NCBI GenBank assembly: GCA_023229175.1
Contig: JALNZV010000030.1
Coordinates: 1-21,419, forward strand
Length of the DNA: 21,419 nt
DNA from: Tissierellaceae bacterium
Lineage (GTDB): Bacteria > Bacillota > Clostridia > Tissierellales > Tissierellaceae
Direction: 5' to 3'
The position numbers were made by a program, and so were the translations under genes. The notes beneath the pieces were generated by a model. The model had not been told where the DNA came from and did no database searches. It saw nothing but the letters and a program-made list of their open reading frames with translations. Shown here piece after piece: positions 1 through 8,800 of this stretch; positions within the stretch are counted from its first letter, which is position 1, and each line of letters starts with the position of its first letter.

Positions 1-444
1 ATTGATATTCTTCTGATGGGATACCACTACGGTGCGATGCCAAAGTCTATTGTGGATGGCATAGGTCTATATATTATGAGTCCATTGTCTAAAGTTCTAA
101 AAGTTGGAAGTGAAAGGTCAAAGGAGATAATGACAAAGGCCTATACAAAAGCTATAGGCAAATACCCAATATACTTAATTACCCACCCAGGGTCCAAGGC
201 AAAGGTAGACATAGTGGAATTGGCAAAGGAAGCGAGCAAAAAAAATGTGGCTTTGGAAATAAGTGCAAAACACAGTCAATTGTCCGCTGAAAGCCTTAGG
301 CTGATATCCCATGTGGACGTAAAGCTTATGGTAAATAGCGATGCCCATAGGCCACAGGATGTGGGAAAAGTAGGGGAGGCAATAAAAAAGGCCAAATTAG
401 CAAATATAAATTTAAATAGAATAGTAAATATTGAGATAAATTAA
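1..444 (+). CDS. PHP-domain phosphoesterase (5' end outside window)
   Basis: The frame is open from the first base, so this is the C-terminal part of a gene that starts upstream; an internal Met at base 16 is not the start. The visible 147 residues match the end of PHP-family metal-dependent phosphoesterases of the YcdX/histidinol-phosphatase type. An HPG motif (THPGSKAKVD) is followed by an ALEIS stretch and by NSDAH, whose Asp and His are the late metal ligands of the family. It probably hydrolyses a small phosphoester in the cytoplasm, but the substrate cannot be read from the sequence. The stop lies 12 bases before rapZ, so it is likely co-transcribed with rapZ and yvcK; PHP genes next to rapZ are common in Clostridia. 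The N-terminal metal-binding His residues are outside the window, so activity cannot be judged. Confidence 0.75.
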   Translation: MDILLMGYHYGAMPKSIVDGIGLYIMSPLSKVLKVGSERSKEIMTKAYTKAIGKYPIYLITHPGSKAKVDIVELAKEASKKNVALEISAKHSQLSAESLRLISHVDVKLMVNSDAHRPQDVGKVGEAIKKAKLANINLNRIVNIEIN

Positions 445-456
445 CGGAGTGATTTA

Positions 457-1314
457 ATGGAATTTCTAGTTATTACAGGTATGTCAGGTGCAGGAAAATC
501 TCAGGCAGTTAAAGTAATGGAGGATATGAATTACTATTGTATGGACAATCTGCCTCCAATATTGCTTACAAAATTTGCTGAGCTTTGCCACGAATCAAAA
601 AGAGATATAAACAAGGTAGCAGTTGTAGTAGACATTAGATCTGGAGAATTTTTTGACAGTTTGTTTAAAGGTTTAGAGGACTTGACAAAGATGAATATTT
701 CCTATAAGATTTTATTTCTTGACGCTGCTGACAATACCTTAATCAAAAGATATAAGGAATTGAGAAGGCCGCATCCTTTAAACCCAGATGGAAGTATTAT
801 CGAAGGTATTGAACAGGAAAGACAGCTATTATACGAGGTGAAAAAGAGAGCAAATTATATAATAGACACGTCAAAACTAACCATAGGTATGTTAAAAGAA
901 GAAATGGCAAAGATTTTTCTTGAAGGCAAACAGACGAGAACTATATCTATATCGGTGATTTCCTTTGGATTTAAGCATGGGACACTTTTGGACGGGGATT
1001 TAGTACTGGATGTAAGATTTATACCCAACCCATTCTATATCCCTGAATTAAGGGAGTATACAGGTGAAGATAAAAGCGTAAGGGACTATGTCTTTAAGTT
1101 TCCAGAGACAAATATTTTTATTTCAAAAACTATAGACATGTTGGAGTTTTTACTTCCATATTATATAAGTGAGGGGAAATCACAGTTGATATTGGGCATC
1201 GGCTGCACAGGAGGGGTTCACAGATCCGTTGCTATAGCAAATAAAATTGGAGAAATATTGAGGACAAATGGTCACAAGGTAGCAGTAGACCATAGAGATT
1301 CAAGGCTAAAATAA
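457..1314 (+). CDS. rapZ: RapZ/YvcJ family nucleotide-binding protein
   Basis: This 285-residue protein has the usual RapZ length and plan. A Walker A loop (GMSGAGKS, residues 8-15) opens an N-terminal P-loop kinase-like domain. A C-terminal domain carries the family signature GCTGGVHRSVAIANKIG and ends in HRDSRLK. Family knowledge: B. subtilis YvcJ binds and hydrolyses nucleotides and influences competence; E. coli RapZ is an RNA-binding adaptor controlling glucosamine-6-phosphate synthase. The small RNAs of the enteric pathway are not expected here, so the target in this organism is unknown. A GGAG-type ribosome site lies just before the ATG. It sits between the PHP gene and yvcK with gaps of only 12-13 bases, which indicates one operon. 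Identification is firm and the precise role is not. Confidence 0.95.
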   Translation: MEFLVITGMSGAGKSQAVKVMEDMNYYCMDNLPPILLTKFAELCHESKRDINKVAVVVDIRSGEFFDSLFKGLEDLTKMNISYKILFLDAADNTLIKRYKELRRPHPLNPDGSIIEGIEQERQLLYEVKKRANYIIDTSKLTIGMLKEEMAKIFLEGKQTRTISISVISFGFKHGTLLDGDLVLDVRFIPNPFYIPELREYTGEDKSVRDYVFKFPETNIFISKTIDMLEFLLPYYISEGKSQLILGIGCTGGVHRSVAIANKIGEILRTNGHKVAVDHRDSRLK

Positions 1315-1327
1315 AGGGGAAAATATT

Positions 1328-2335
1328 ATGAGCAATTCAATAGTTTCAAAGGATTTAAATAGGGAGCCAAAGGTTGTAGTTATCGGGGGTGGGACTGGCA
1401 TTTCGATTTTACTTGGAGGATTAAAAAAATTTACATCCAATATAACTGCCATAGTGGCTGTAGGCGACGATGGCGGGGGATCTGGTATATTAAGAGAGGA
1501 CCTAGGAATGCTTCCACCGGGAGATATTCGCTCCTGCATATTGGCATTGGCAAATACAGAGCCTACCATGGAAAAATTATTGAGATATAGATTTACAGAA
1601 GGAATTTTAAAGGGACAGAATTTCGGAAATTTATTTATAGCAGCCATGAATGAAATATATGGCAGCTTTGAAAAGGCCGTCAAGGAGACTTCCAACGTAT
1701 TAGCTGTTACGGGAAAGGTACTACCTATGACATTGGAAAATATAAAACTATGTGCTGTTTTGGAAAATGGAGAAACCTTGATAGGGGAGTCTCATATTCC
1801 TTTAGATGCACTGAAATCCGGCAGTCGAATTGATTATATATATACTGATCCAAAGATATCATATCCACTGGATGAATCGGTAGAGGCTATTAACGAGGCA
1901 GATATTATAGTTTTAGGACCTGGCAGTCTTTATACCAGCGTCATACCAAATCTTTTAGTCAACAATATAACAGATATTATATATAAAGCTAAGGCCCCAA
2001 AGATTTACATAGCCAATGTAATGACTCAGCCAGGTGAGACAGATGGCTACAATGTATTAGATCATGTAAATGCCATATTAAAGCACAGTAAAAATGGCTT
2101 TTTAAATTATGTAATAGCAAATACTGAAAGGATACCCGAGGAAACACTTGAAAAATATACTCTGGACGGATCTAGATCCGTATGTCTTGGTAAAGACGAC
2201 ATGAGAATATTAGAATCAAGAAATATCGAATTAATAGGGGAAAGTCTCATAGACATTAAAAAGGACTATATAAGACATGATAATATTAAACTTAGTAAAT
2301 TATTAATAGAAATAGCAAAAAAAAATAAGCCATAA
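1328..2335 (+). CDS. yvcK: YvcK gluconeogenesis factor (CofD-like)
   Basis: This 335-residue protein belongs to the YvcK/CofD-like family. It shows the glycine-rich GGGTG at residues 20-24 and the highly conserved stretch around residues 45-75 (VGDDGGGSG, then REDLGMLPPGDIR), followed by LGPGSLYTS and NVMTQPGETDGY. Family knowledge: B. subtilis YvcK binds UDP-sugars and is needed for growth and normal shape on gluconeogenic carbon sources, linking carbon status to peptidoglycan precursor supply. This copy is the short soluble form without the N-terminal membrane segment found in some clostridial homologs. The start has an AAAGGGG ribosome site 13 bases after rapZ. The stop codon lies inside a hairpin that also terminates the convergent gene. 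whiA, the usual next gene, is displaced about 2.2 kb downstream. Confidence 0.95.
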   Translation: MSNSIVSKDLNREPKVVVIGGGTGISILLGGLKKFTSNITAIVAVGDDGGGSGILREDLGMLPPGDIRSCILALANTEPTMEKLLRYRFTEGILKGQNFGNLFIAAMNEIYGSFEKAVKETSNVLAVTGKVLPMTLENIKLCAVLENGETLIGESHIPLDALKSGSRIDYIYTDPKISYPLDESVEAINEADIIVLGPGSLYTSVIPNLLVNNITDIIYKAKAPKIYIANVMTQPGETDGYNVLDHVNAILKHSKNGFLNYVIANTERIPEETLEKYTLDGSRSVCLGKDDMRILESRNIELIGESLIDIKKDYIRHDNIKLSKLLIEIAKKNKP

Positions 2336-2349
2336 GCTTATTTTTTCTT
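2317..2349. terminator. bidirectional terminator between yvcK and the convergent Rad52-like gene
   Basis: An 11-bp perfect stem (arms 2320-2330 and 2336-2346) with a 5-base loop has A-runs on its left and T-runs on its right, so it reads as an intrinsic terminator in both directions. The loop contains the yvcK stop codon (2333-2335), and the right arm contains the stop of the reverse gene (2338-2340). Confidence 0.75.
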
Positions 2350-2856
2350 TTCTTCAATTAGTCTCGAAATAATATTACCAGCGGTTTTTTTTGTCAAGGT
2401 GTCATAATTTACTTGATAATTTAATTCTTCGGAAAGTTTTTTTATGGTTTCAATTTGTCTTACAGTAGGCGGTTCTCCCTGTAGCCTCCCCGCATTTTCT
2501 ACTGTATCCGGCGGTGTTTCTTCCAATGACAGCTCCTCAATTGCCGTCATACCTACATTGGTTAAATCCCTTAGGACCCTTGCCTTAGCTCTGGTAGATG
2601 CCATCCTAATTAGGTGAGGCACTAAAGCTGAATTGACTGAATCTGGAGATGCATCGCCCATATCCTGGAACCTTTCTCTTTCTGTTGCAGCCATGGCCCT
2701 GCATATGGCAGTCATATTGTTGTCGGGAGAAGGGATTTGCAGTAGTTCCACTTCCATGGATTTTAAGTTTTTTTGATGAGCTAGGTCCAAAAGTCCTTCA
2801 TATGTTACATAGGATTTCCCCTGTAAGTTTATAATAAACTTTTCATTTATAATCAT
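2338..2856 (-). CDS. probable Rad52/DdrA-like single-strand annealing protein (orphan)
   Basis: This is a 172-residue soluble protein without signal peptide or membrane segment. The centre (about residues 80-109) reads HLIRMASTRAKARVLRD followed by TNVGMTAIEEL. This resembles the helix of Rad52/Sak/DdrA-type annealing proteins, where an MAETRAxxRALR motif follows the beta sheet. The preceding TERERFQDMGDASPDSV segment fits the same fold. The tail (residues 130-168, RQIETIKKLSEEL, then TKKTAGNIISRL) resembles the small C-terminal helical module found on several phage annealing and DUF3072-like proteins. If correct, it would bind ssDNA and promote annealing in repair or recombination. The start is ATG with a GAGGTGAT ribosome site. 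It follows the M42 gene by 55 bases on the same strand with no phage genes around. The family call rests on motif memory only; otherwise treat it as an uncharacterised protein. Confidence 0.5.
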   Translation of the reverse strand: MIINEKFIINLQGKSYVTYEGLLDLAHQKNLKSMEVELLQIPSPDNNMTAICRAMAATERERFQDMGDASPDSVNSALVPHLIRMASTRAKARVLRDLTNVGMTAIEELSLEETPPDTVENAGRLQGEPPTVRQIETIKKLSEELNYQVNYDTLTKKTAGNIISRLIEEKKK

Positions 2857-2866
2857 ATTATCACCT

Positions 2867-2903
2867 CAGAATTATCTTTCCCAGGGGCTATAAAATAATT
2901 CTG
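2867..2903. repeat. 9-bp perfect inverted repeat at the ribosome site of the Rad52-like gene
   Basis: CAGAATTAT (2867-2875) is repeated as its exact reverse complement at 2895-2903 with a 19-base spacer. It sits between the M42 and Rad52-like genes. On the reverse-strand transcript the second arm runs directly into the GAGG ribosome site. It could be an mRNA hairpin limiting translation or a protein-binding operator. It has no T-run, so it is not a convincing terminator. Confidence 0.6.
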
Positions 2904-2911
2904 TAGATGAG

Positions 2912-3937
2912 TTAATTTGTTAAATATGCAATTCCCAGTTTAATGGTGTTTTCTATTGCTTCGATGTGAGTTCTCTCAAAACTATGGGAGGCATCGACTC
3001 CAGGTCCAATCAAACCCACTTTAAAATCGTATCCTGACCTTAAGGCTGCTGAACCATCGGAACCATAATAGGGATAAATATCTATTTTATAGTTTATGCT
3101 GTTTTCCTTTGCCAAATTAATCAACCTTTTCCTAAGGTCGTAATCATAGGGACCAGAGCTATCTTTAGCGGCAATGGTGACGGAAAATTCGTCTGAAGTT
3201 TGCCCTTCACCAGGGGCAGCCATGTCAACTGCAATAAACTCAAAGGTCTTATTCGGTATGGAAGCTGCAGCACCGTGGCCAACTTCTTCATAAGTTGAAA
3301 TAAAAAAGTTAGTAGTGAAATTTGGCATAATGTTGTTATTAACCAAGTGCCTAGCAATGGCTATTAAAGATATTACACCTGCTTTGTCATCCAAATGTCT
3401 TGATTTTATGAATCCAGATTCCGTAACTACAGTCCTAGGGTCAAAGTGAACAAAGTCCCCTACATTTATTCCTAGATTAATAACATCGTCGTGAGATAAA
3501 ACCTTCTCATCTATCCTTATTTCTAAATTTTCTGCATTTCTCTCTATGGTTTTAGTACCTTCACCGTGTACATGAGATGAAGCCTTTGTAGTCATGATTG
3601 TTCCAGTGTATGTTTTTCCACATAAGGTCTCAATGTGAACGTGTTCACCTTCAATTGTATTCCATACATATCCTCCCAACTGGGCGATTTTAAGCCTGCC
3701 ATTTTCTTTAATTTCTTTAACCATTGCTCCCAATGTATCCACATGGGCTGACAATGTAACTTCCTTGTCCTTATTTTTGCCCTCAATGGTTGCTACTAGA
3801 GCCCCCTTAACTGTCTTCGCCGTCTTTAGGCCCAAATTGTTAAACAATTCTTCTACAAAGTCTATGGCCTTATGAGTATTACCCGTTGGGCTGGGGATTT
3901 TTAATAACTTTTCCAAATCTCTTACTATTGATTCCAA
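2912..3937 (-). CDS. M42 family metallo-aminopeptidase
   Basis: This 341-residue cytoplasmic protein matches M42 (glutamyl aminopeptidase/PepA/FrvX) peptidases in length and motifs. SAHVDTLG gives metal ligand His65 and Asp67. HLDDKAG gives the bridging Asp183. TYEEVGHGAA gives catalytic Glu217 and metal ligand Glu218. AVDMA supplies Asp238, and the final His ligand is probably His318 in SHSFERTH. All expected dinuclear-site residues are present, so the enzyme should be active in trimming peptides, useful for an amino-acid fermenter. The start is TTG, chosen because an AGGAGG sits 8 bases upstream and a near-consensus promoter lies just beyond. It is the first gene of a two-gene reverse unit with the Rad52-like gene. 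Substrate preference cannot be read from the sequence. Confidence 0.93.
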   Translation of the reverse strand: MESIVRDLEKLLKIPSPTGNTHKAIDFVEELFNNLGLKTAKTVKGALVATIEGKNKDKEVTLSAHVDTLGAMVKEIKENGRLKIAQLGGYVWNTIEGEHVHIETLCGKTYTGTIMTTKASSHVHGEGTKTIERNAENLEIRIDEKVLSHDDVINLGINVGDFVHFDPRTVVTESGFIKSRHLDDKAGVISLIAIARHLVNNNIMPNFTTNFFISTYEEVGHGAAASIPNKTFEFIAVDMAAPGEGQTSDEFSVTIAAKDSSGPYDYDLRKRLINLAKENSINYKIDIYPYYGSDGSAALRSGYDFKVGLIGPGVDASHSFERTHIEAIENTIKLGIAYLTN

Positions 3938-3970
3938 AATATATTCCTCCTTTTTATTTCTCTACCTAAT

Positions 3971-3999
3971 ATTATATTTACATAAAGATTATAAGTCAA
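3971..3999 (-). promoter_or_regulatory. sigma-A promoter of the M42/Rad52-like unit
   Basis: Reading the reverse strand, TTGACT (3999-3994) and TATAAT (3976-3971) are separated by exactly 17 bases. This is close to the housekeeping consensus and lies about 35 bases ahead of the TTG start at 3937. Confidence 0.78.
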
Positions 4000-4005
4000 A
4001 ATCAT

Positions 4006-4035
4006 TTAGCAAAAATAACTGTGATATAGTATAAT
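4006..4035 (+). promoter_or_regulatory. probable promoter of the NUDIX-whiA-grdX-dnaE run
   Basis: A perfect -10 TATAAT at 4030-4035 is preceded 18 bases upstream by TTAGCA (4006-4011), a weak -35. It is back to back with the reverse promoter, with only 6 bases between the two -35 boxes. The NUDIX start is 52 bases downstream. Confidence 0.5.
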
Positions 4036-4086
4036 TAAATATAATGGTTTTAAGGCAACTTATTTAATTTAGTAGGAGCTGGTAAT

Positions 4087-4500
4087 ATGGTGGAAGAAGT
4101 TAGCGCTGGGGGTGTAGTTGTATTTGGAAATGCCATTTTACTTTTGAAGAAATTCAATGGAGATTGGGTATTGCCAAAGGGAAGGGTAGAAAAAAATGAA
4201 AGCTTAGAAGAAGCTGCCTTAAGAGAGGTATTTGAGGAGTCGGGAGTTAGGGCTGAAATAATTGAATATATTGGTTTAGTCAATTACAAATTTAGAAATC
4301 TAAAGGAAAACAAAACAATCAATAAAACAGTTCATTGGTTTCTGATGAAATCAGGTAGTATGGACTGCACTCCACAGAAAAAGGAAGGATTTGTCGACGC
4401 ACTTTTTGTCCATATTGACAAGGCTGAAAACCTGGTAAGATACGTAGATGAAAGAAATATCATAGCAAAGGGAATAAAAATGATTGTACCGAGAAAATGA
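4087..4500 (+). CDS. NUDIX hydrolase
   Basis: This 137-residue protein has an intact Nudix box at residues 32-54: G32, E38, then REVFEESG with the metal-binding Glu residues at 50 and 51, matching GX5EX7REUXEEXGU. It should hydrolyse a nucleoside diphosphate linked to another moiety, with magnesium. The PKGRVEKNES lead-in and the TVHWFLM strand resemble the diadenosine polyphosphate hydrolase group, but substrate assignment is tentative. An AGGAG ribosome site precedes the ATG. The stop is 9 bases before whiA, so the two are co-transcribed. In B. subtilis the cluster yvcI-yvcJ-yvcK-yvcL also begins with a NUDIX gene, so this may be the displaced equivalent. Confidence 0.88.
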   Translation: MVEEVSAGGVVVFGNAILLLKKFNGDWVLPKGRVEKNESLEEAALREVFEESGVRAEIIEYIGLVNYKFRNLKENKTINKTVHWFLMKSGSMDCTPQKKEGFVDALFVHIDKAENLVRYVDERNIIAKGIKMIVPRK

Positions 4501-4509
4501 GGTGATACT

Positions 4510-5469
4510 ATGTCTTTTTCTTCTACAACTAAAAATGAATTATCGAGAATATCCATTGAGGATAGCTGTTGTGCAATTGCTGAATTATCAGCACTTATAC
4601 GAATGAATGGAACAATTCAAATTTCAGGAATTGATAATATTATTCTAAAATTTACTACGGAAAATGCTGCAATTGCAAGAAGGATTTTTTCCCTATTTAA
4701 ATTTATTTACAATACTACTGTAGAGGTAATGGTAAGGAGAAATAAACAGTTAAAAAAGAATAACAACTATTTAATAGTCATAAACGACGGAGAAATAACG
4801 AAGAAGACATTGGAAGATGTAGGTTTCATAGGAAATGGATTCAGCGTTTTTAATCCAAATTATAAAATTCCAGAAAAAATAGTAGAAAATAGATGCTGCA
4901 AGCGTTCATATATAAGAGGGGCTTTCCTTGGTGGAGGTTCTATTACTAATCCAGAAAAGACATATCACTTGGAATTTGTCACCAGTAAGGAAGAACATAG
5001 TAATGACTTATCTGATTTAATAAACTCTTTTGACTTAAACTCAAAGATTGTCTTAAGAAAGGATTATTATGTGGTTTACCTAAAAGAGGGGGAACAGATT
5101 GTAGATCTTTTAAATATAGTCGGTGCTCATCAGGCTCTTCTAAAATTGGAAGACATTCGCGTGTTAAAAAACGTTAGAAACAATATAAATAGAATAGTAA
5201 ATTGCGAAACTGCTAATTTGAGTAAAACCATAGAGGCATCTATGAGACAGGTAGAAAACATAAAATTAATAGATAAATTTATGGGTTTGGAGCAGCTATC
5301 AGATGGGCTCAGGGAAGTAGCAAGGCTAAGACTTGAATTTAACGAGGCAAGCCTAAAGGAGATTGGACAGATGCTAAATCCACCTGTAGGCAAATCGGGG
5401 ATAAATCATAGATTTAGAAAAATTGAAGAGTTGGCCGAACAATTGAAAGGGGATAGAAAAAATGTCTAG
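4510..5469 (+). CDS. whiA: WhiA DNA-binding protein
   Basis: This 319-residue protein has the WhiA architecture. An N-terminal degenerate LAGLIDADG homing-endonuclease-like region includes RGAFLGGGSITNPEKTYHLEF around residue 135. A C-terminal helix-turn-helix reads LREVARLRLEFNEASLKEIG with KSGINHRFRKIEELAEQL. Family knowledge: WhiA is a sporulation regulator in Streptomyces and affects cell division and chromosome segregation in B. subtilis. The catalytic acidic residues of true homing endonucleases are not expected and it acts as a DNA-binding protein. A GGTGAT ribosome site precedes the ATG, 9 bases after the NUDIX stop. Its last 8 bases overlap the grdX start. yvcK and rapZ, its usual neighbours, lie upstream beyond the reverse unit. 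Confidence 0.95.
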   Translation: MSFSSTTKNELSRISIEDSCCAIAELSALIRMNGTIQISGIDNIILKFTTENAAIARRIFSLFKFIYNTTVEVMVRRNKQLKKNNNYLIVINDGEITKKTLEDVGFIGNGFSVFNPNYKIPEKIVENRCCKRSYIRGAFLGGGSITNPEKTYHLEFVTSKEEHSNDLSDLINSFDLNSKIVLRKDYYVVYLKEGEQIVDLLNIVGAHQALLKLEDIRVLKNVRNNINRIVNCETANLSKTIEASMRQVENIKLIDKFMGLEQLSDGLREVARLRLEFNEASLKEIGQMLNPPVGKSGINHRFRKIEELAEQLKGDRKNV

Positions 5470-5848
5470 TATCATAATCACCAACAATAAATATGTGTAT
5501 AAAAAATATGGAGAAAAAAAGGAAGTTATATTTAAAGAAGACTTAGATTATCTTCAAGTTTTAGAATATGTAAGGGATATGATTCACGAGGGTCATGAAT
5601 TGTTGACTCACCCTTTGTCTGGAAGTGTAAAGCCCAATGAAACTCCTATAAAAACTGTTATGGTATCTAAGAAACAAGGAAAGTTAGATGAAGACGGGCT
5701 GGTAATTTTGGAAAACAGCATAGAGACTACGAGGAAATTTTTGTCAAATAAGCCTACGCCCAATTGGACAGAAAGGGTGCTAGATGATTTTCGTACCATC
5801 GATTTATCCATTATTGAAAATGTAATAGATAAACTAGGTCATCAGTAG
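5462..5848 (+). CDS. GrdX family protein
   Basis: This 128-residue soluble protein matches the GrdX family: an N-terminal ITNN motif, then VRDMIHEGHELLTHPLSGSVKPNETP (about residues 37-62), the most conserved part of the family. GrdX is encoded near glycine reductase genes of Stickland-fermenting clostridia, and its biochemical role is not established. No other grd gene is visible here. The ATG lies inside the last codons of whiA (8-base overlap, different frame), with a GAAAGGGG ribosome site inside whiA, so translation is probably coupled. dnaE begins 22 bases later. The family call is fairly secure and function is unknown. I avoid the symbol grdX because this copy is outside a grd operon. 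Confidence 0.82.
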   Translation: MSSIIITNNKYVYKKYGEKKEVIFKEDLDYLQVLEYVRDMIHEGHELLTHPLSGSVKPNETPIKTVMVSKKQGKLDEDGLVILENSIETTRKFLSNKPTPNWTERVLDDFRTIDLSIIENVIDKLGHQ

Positions 5849-5870
5849 GATTAATTAGAAAGGATTTGTT

Positions 5871-8800
5871 ATGAATTACAAAAATAGATTTACTCATTTA
5901 CATGTGCATACTGAATACAGTTTATTAGACGGTTCTATTAGAATTAAGGACTTGGTAAAGCAGGTAAAGGCCCTTGGCATGGACTCAGTGGCTATTACTG
6001 ATCATGGGGCTATGTTTGGCGTTGTGCAGTTCTATAAAGAGGCAAGAAAACACGGTTTAAAGCCTATACTAGGCTCGGAAATATATGTTGCCATAGACAA
6101 ATACACAGATAGAGAACCAAAGGACAAAAGCCAATACCACCTTGTTTTACTGGCCGAGACTTACGAGGGTTACCAAAATCTAATGAAAATTGTGTCGGAA
6201 GGGTATGTCAATGGTTTCTACTATAAGCCTAGGGTCGATCACGAAATATTAAGAAAATACAGCAAAGGCATAATTGCACTATCAGCCTGTTTAGCTGGTG
6301 AAATACCAAGGCATATAATGGACAACAACTTGGAAAAAGCCGAGGAAATAGCCTTAGAATACTTAGATATATTTGGAGAGGGAAACTTCTTTTTAGAACT
6401 TCAGGATTATGGAATGGACGAACAAAGACGTGTAAACAGTGAATTGATAAATATATCAAGAAAAACGGGGATTCCTTTGATTGCTACAAATGACGTACAC
6501 TATTTAAGGAAGGAAGATGCTCTGATTCACGATATCCTCCTTTGTATTCAGACGGGAAAAACTGTAGATGAAGAGGATAGGATGAAATTTCCTACCAATG
6601 AATTTTATTTAAAATCCCCTGAAGAAATGAGAAACATATTTGAATCCAATATTGAGGCATTGGAAAACACTGCGAAGATTGCGGATAGATGCAATGTAGA
6701 ACTGGATTTTGATACTTTGCATTTGCCGGAATACAAGGTGCCAGAGGGCTACACCAATGTGGAATATCTAAGTTATTTGACGCTGAAAGGCTTAGAAGAT
6801 AGGTACGAGCATATTACCCAGGAAATCAAGGATAGATTTGATTACGAGTTCAATACAATCGTTCAAATGGGATATACAGACTATTTTTTAATAGTCTGGG
6901 ACTTTATCAGGTTTGCTAAGGAAAGCAATATAATGGTTGGCCCCGGAAGAGGGTCTGCTGCAGGAAGTATAGTATCTTATGCCCTTGGAATTATAGATAT
7001 AGATCCTTTAAAATATGGGTTAATTTTTGAAAGATTTTTAAATCCTGAAAGAGTTAGTATGCCCGATATAGATATAGATTTTTGCTATGAAAGGCGAGAG
7101 GAAGTCATACAATACGTAGTTGAAAAATATGGTGCAGACCATGTAGCCCAAATAGCTACATTTGGAACCATGGCAGCTCGTGGCTCTATAAGAGATGTGG
7201 GAAGGGCAATTAATATGCCTTATGGCCAAGTAGATTTTATTGCAAAGCAAATTCCAATGGAACTTGGAATGACCATATCAAAGGCATTGGAGGTAAACAG
7301 GTCCTTAAAAAATATGTACGATGAGGATCAGGAAGTAGAAAATTTAATTAATATAGCTATGGCAGTTGAGGGACTTCCAAGACATACGTCTACCCATGCC
7401 GCAGGAGTTTTAATTTCAAAGGAACCTGTTACAAATTACGTACCTCTATTGAGGAATGGGGATGCATTGACTACACAATTCAACATGATAGAGCTTGAGG
7501 AATTGGGACTGCTGAAAATGGATTTTCTAGGCCTAAGAACTTTGACAGTTATTAGGGATACCGTTAAGTTGATTGAAATAAATCATGGACTCAAAATCGA
7601 CTTAGATCAGATTAAATTTGATGACCCCAAGATATTTCAAATGTTTGCTAATGCTGAGACCTTGGGGATATTTCAGTTTGAATCGCCTGGTATGAGGGCA
7701 TTTCTAAAGGAACTAAAGCCAAATGTATTTGAAAACCTCATAGCTGCCAATTCCCTATTTAGGCCTGGGCCAATGAATCAGATACCTACATTTGTGGCCT
7801 GTAAACACGACCCATCAAAAATAGAGTATATTCACCCAAAATTGGAACATATATTAGATGTAACATATGGATGTATAGTATATCAAGAGCAGGTAATGCA
7901 AATAGTAAGGGATATCGGCGGTTATTCCATGGGTAGGGCTGACTTAGTTAGGCGAGCCATGGGAAAAAAGAAAATGGACGTAATGGAGGAAGAAAGAAAG
8001 AATTTCATATACGGTCAGACAAATGAAAACGAAGAGGTACTTTTAACAGGAGCCATAAGAAATGGAGTAGATGAAAAATCAGCTTCCATGATTTACGATT
8101 TGATGATAGATTTTGCAAACTACGCTTTTAATAAATCGCACTCCGCTGCCTATGCAGTAATAGCCTATAGAACAGCTTGGCTAAAGACTTATTACCCCGT
8201 GGAATTTATGGCAGCATTGATTTCATCTATTATGGGGGATACAAACCAAGTTTCCCTATATATACAAGAATGCAAAAGACTTGGCATAGAAATTTTATCT
8301 CCTGATATAAATGAATCCTATAATAAATTTACCGTAACAAGCAATAAAATAAGATTTGGTTTGTCAGCCGTAAAAAATGTAGGGGAGAATTTTATAAAAA
8401 CTGTAATAAAGGCTAGAAGTACAGGTCTATTTACGAGTTTTACTGATTTTGTAGAAAGAATAGAAAAGGTAGATTCATCTGTAATGAATAAAAGAGCCGT
8501 AGAATCACTGATTAAATGCGGTGCCTTAGATAGCCTTGGAGCCAATAGAGCACAACTACTGGCTATATTTGAAAAGGTAATAGATGGAGTGCATTCAAAT
8601 AGGAAAAGGAATATAGAGGGGCAGTTTTCAATATTTGACAATGTAGAAGAAGATATATATATAGATATGATGCCGGATTTAAAGGAGTTTCCCAAAAATG
8701 TTATATTGGCCATGGAAAAAGAAGTAGTAGGCATATATATATCTGGACATCCACTAGAGCCTTACAGAGAACAACTAAAAGAAATATCCACGACGACTAC

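Noticed and set aside
1306..1695. 129-codon reverse frame opposite the start of yvcK
   Set aside because: It is antisense to the glycine-rich conserved yvcK motifs and has no ribosome site; it is a shadow frame.
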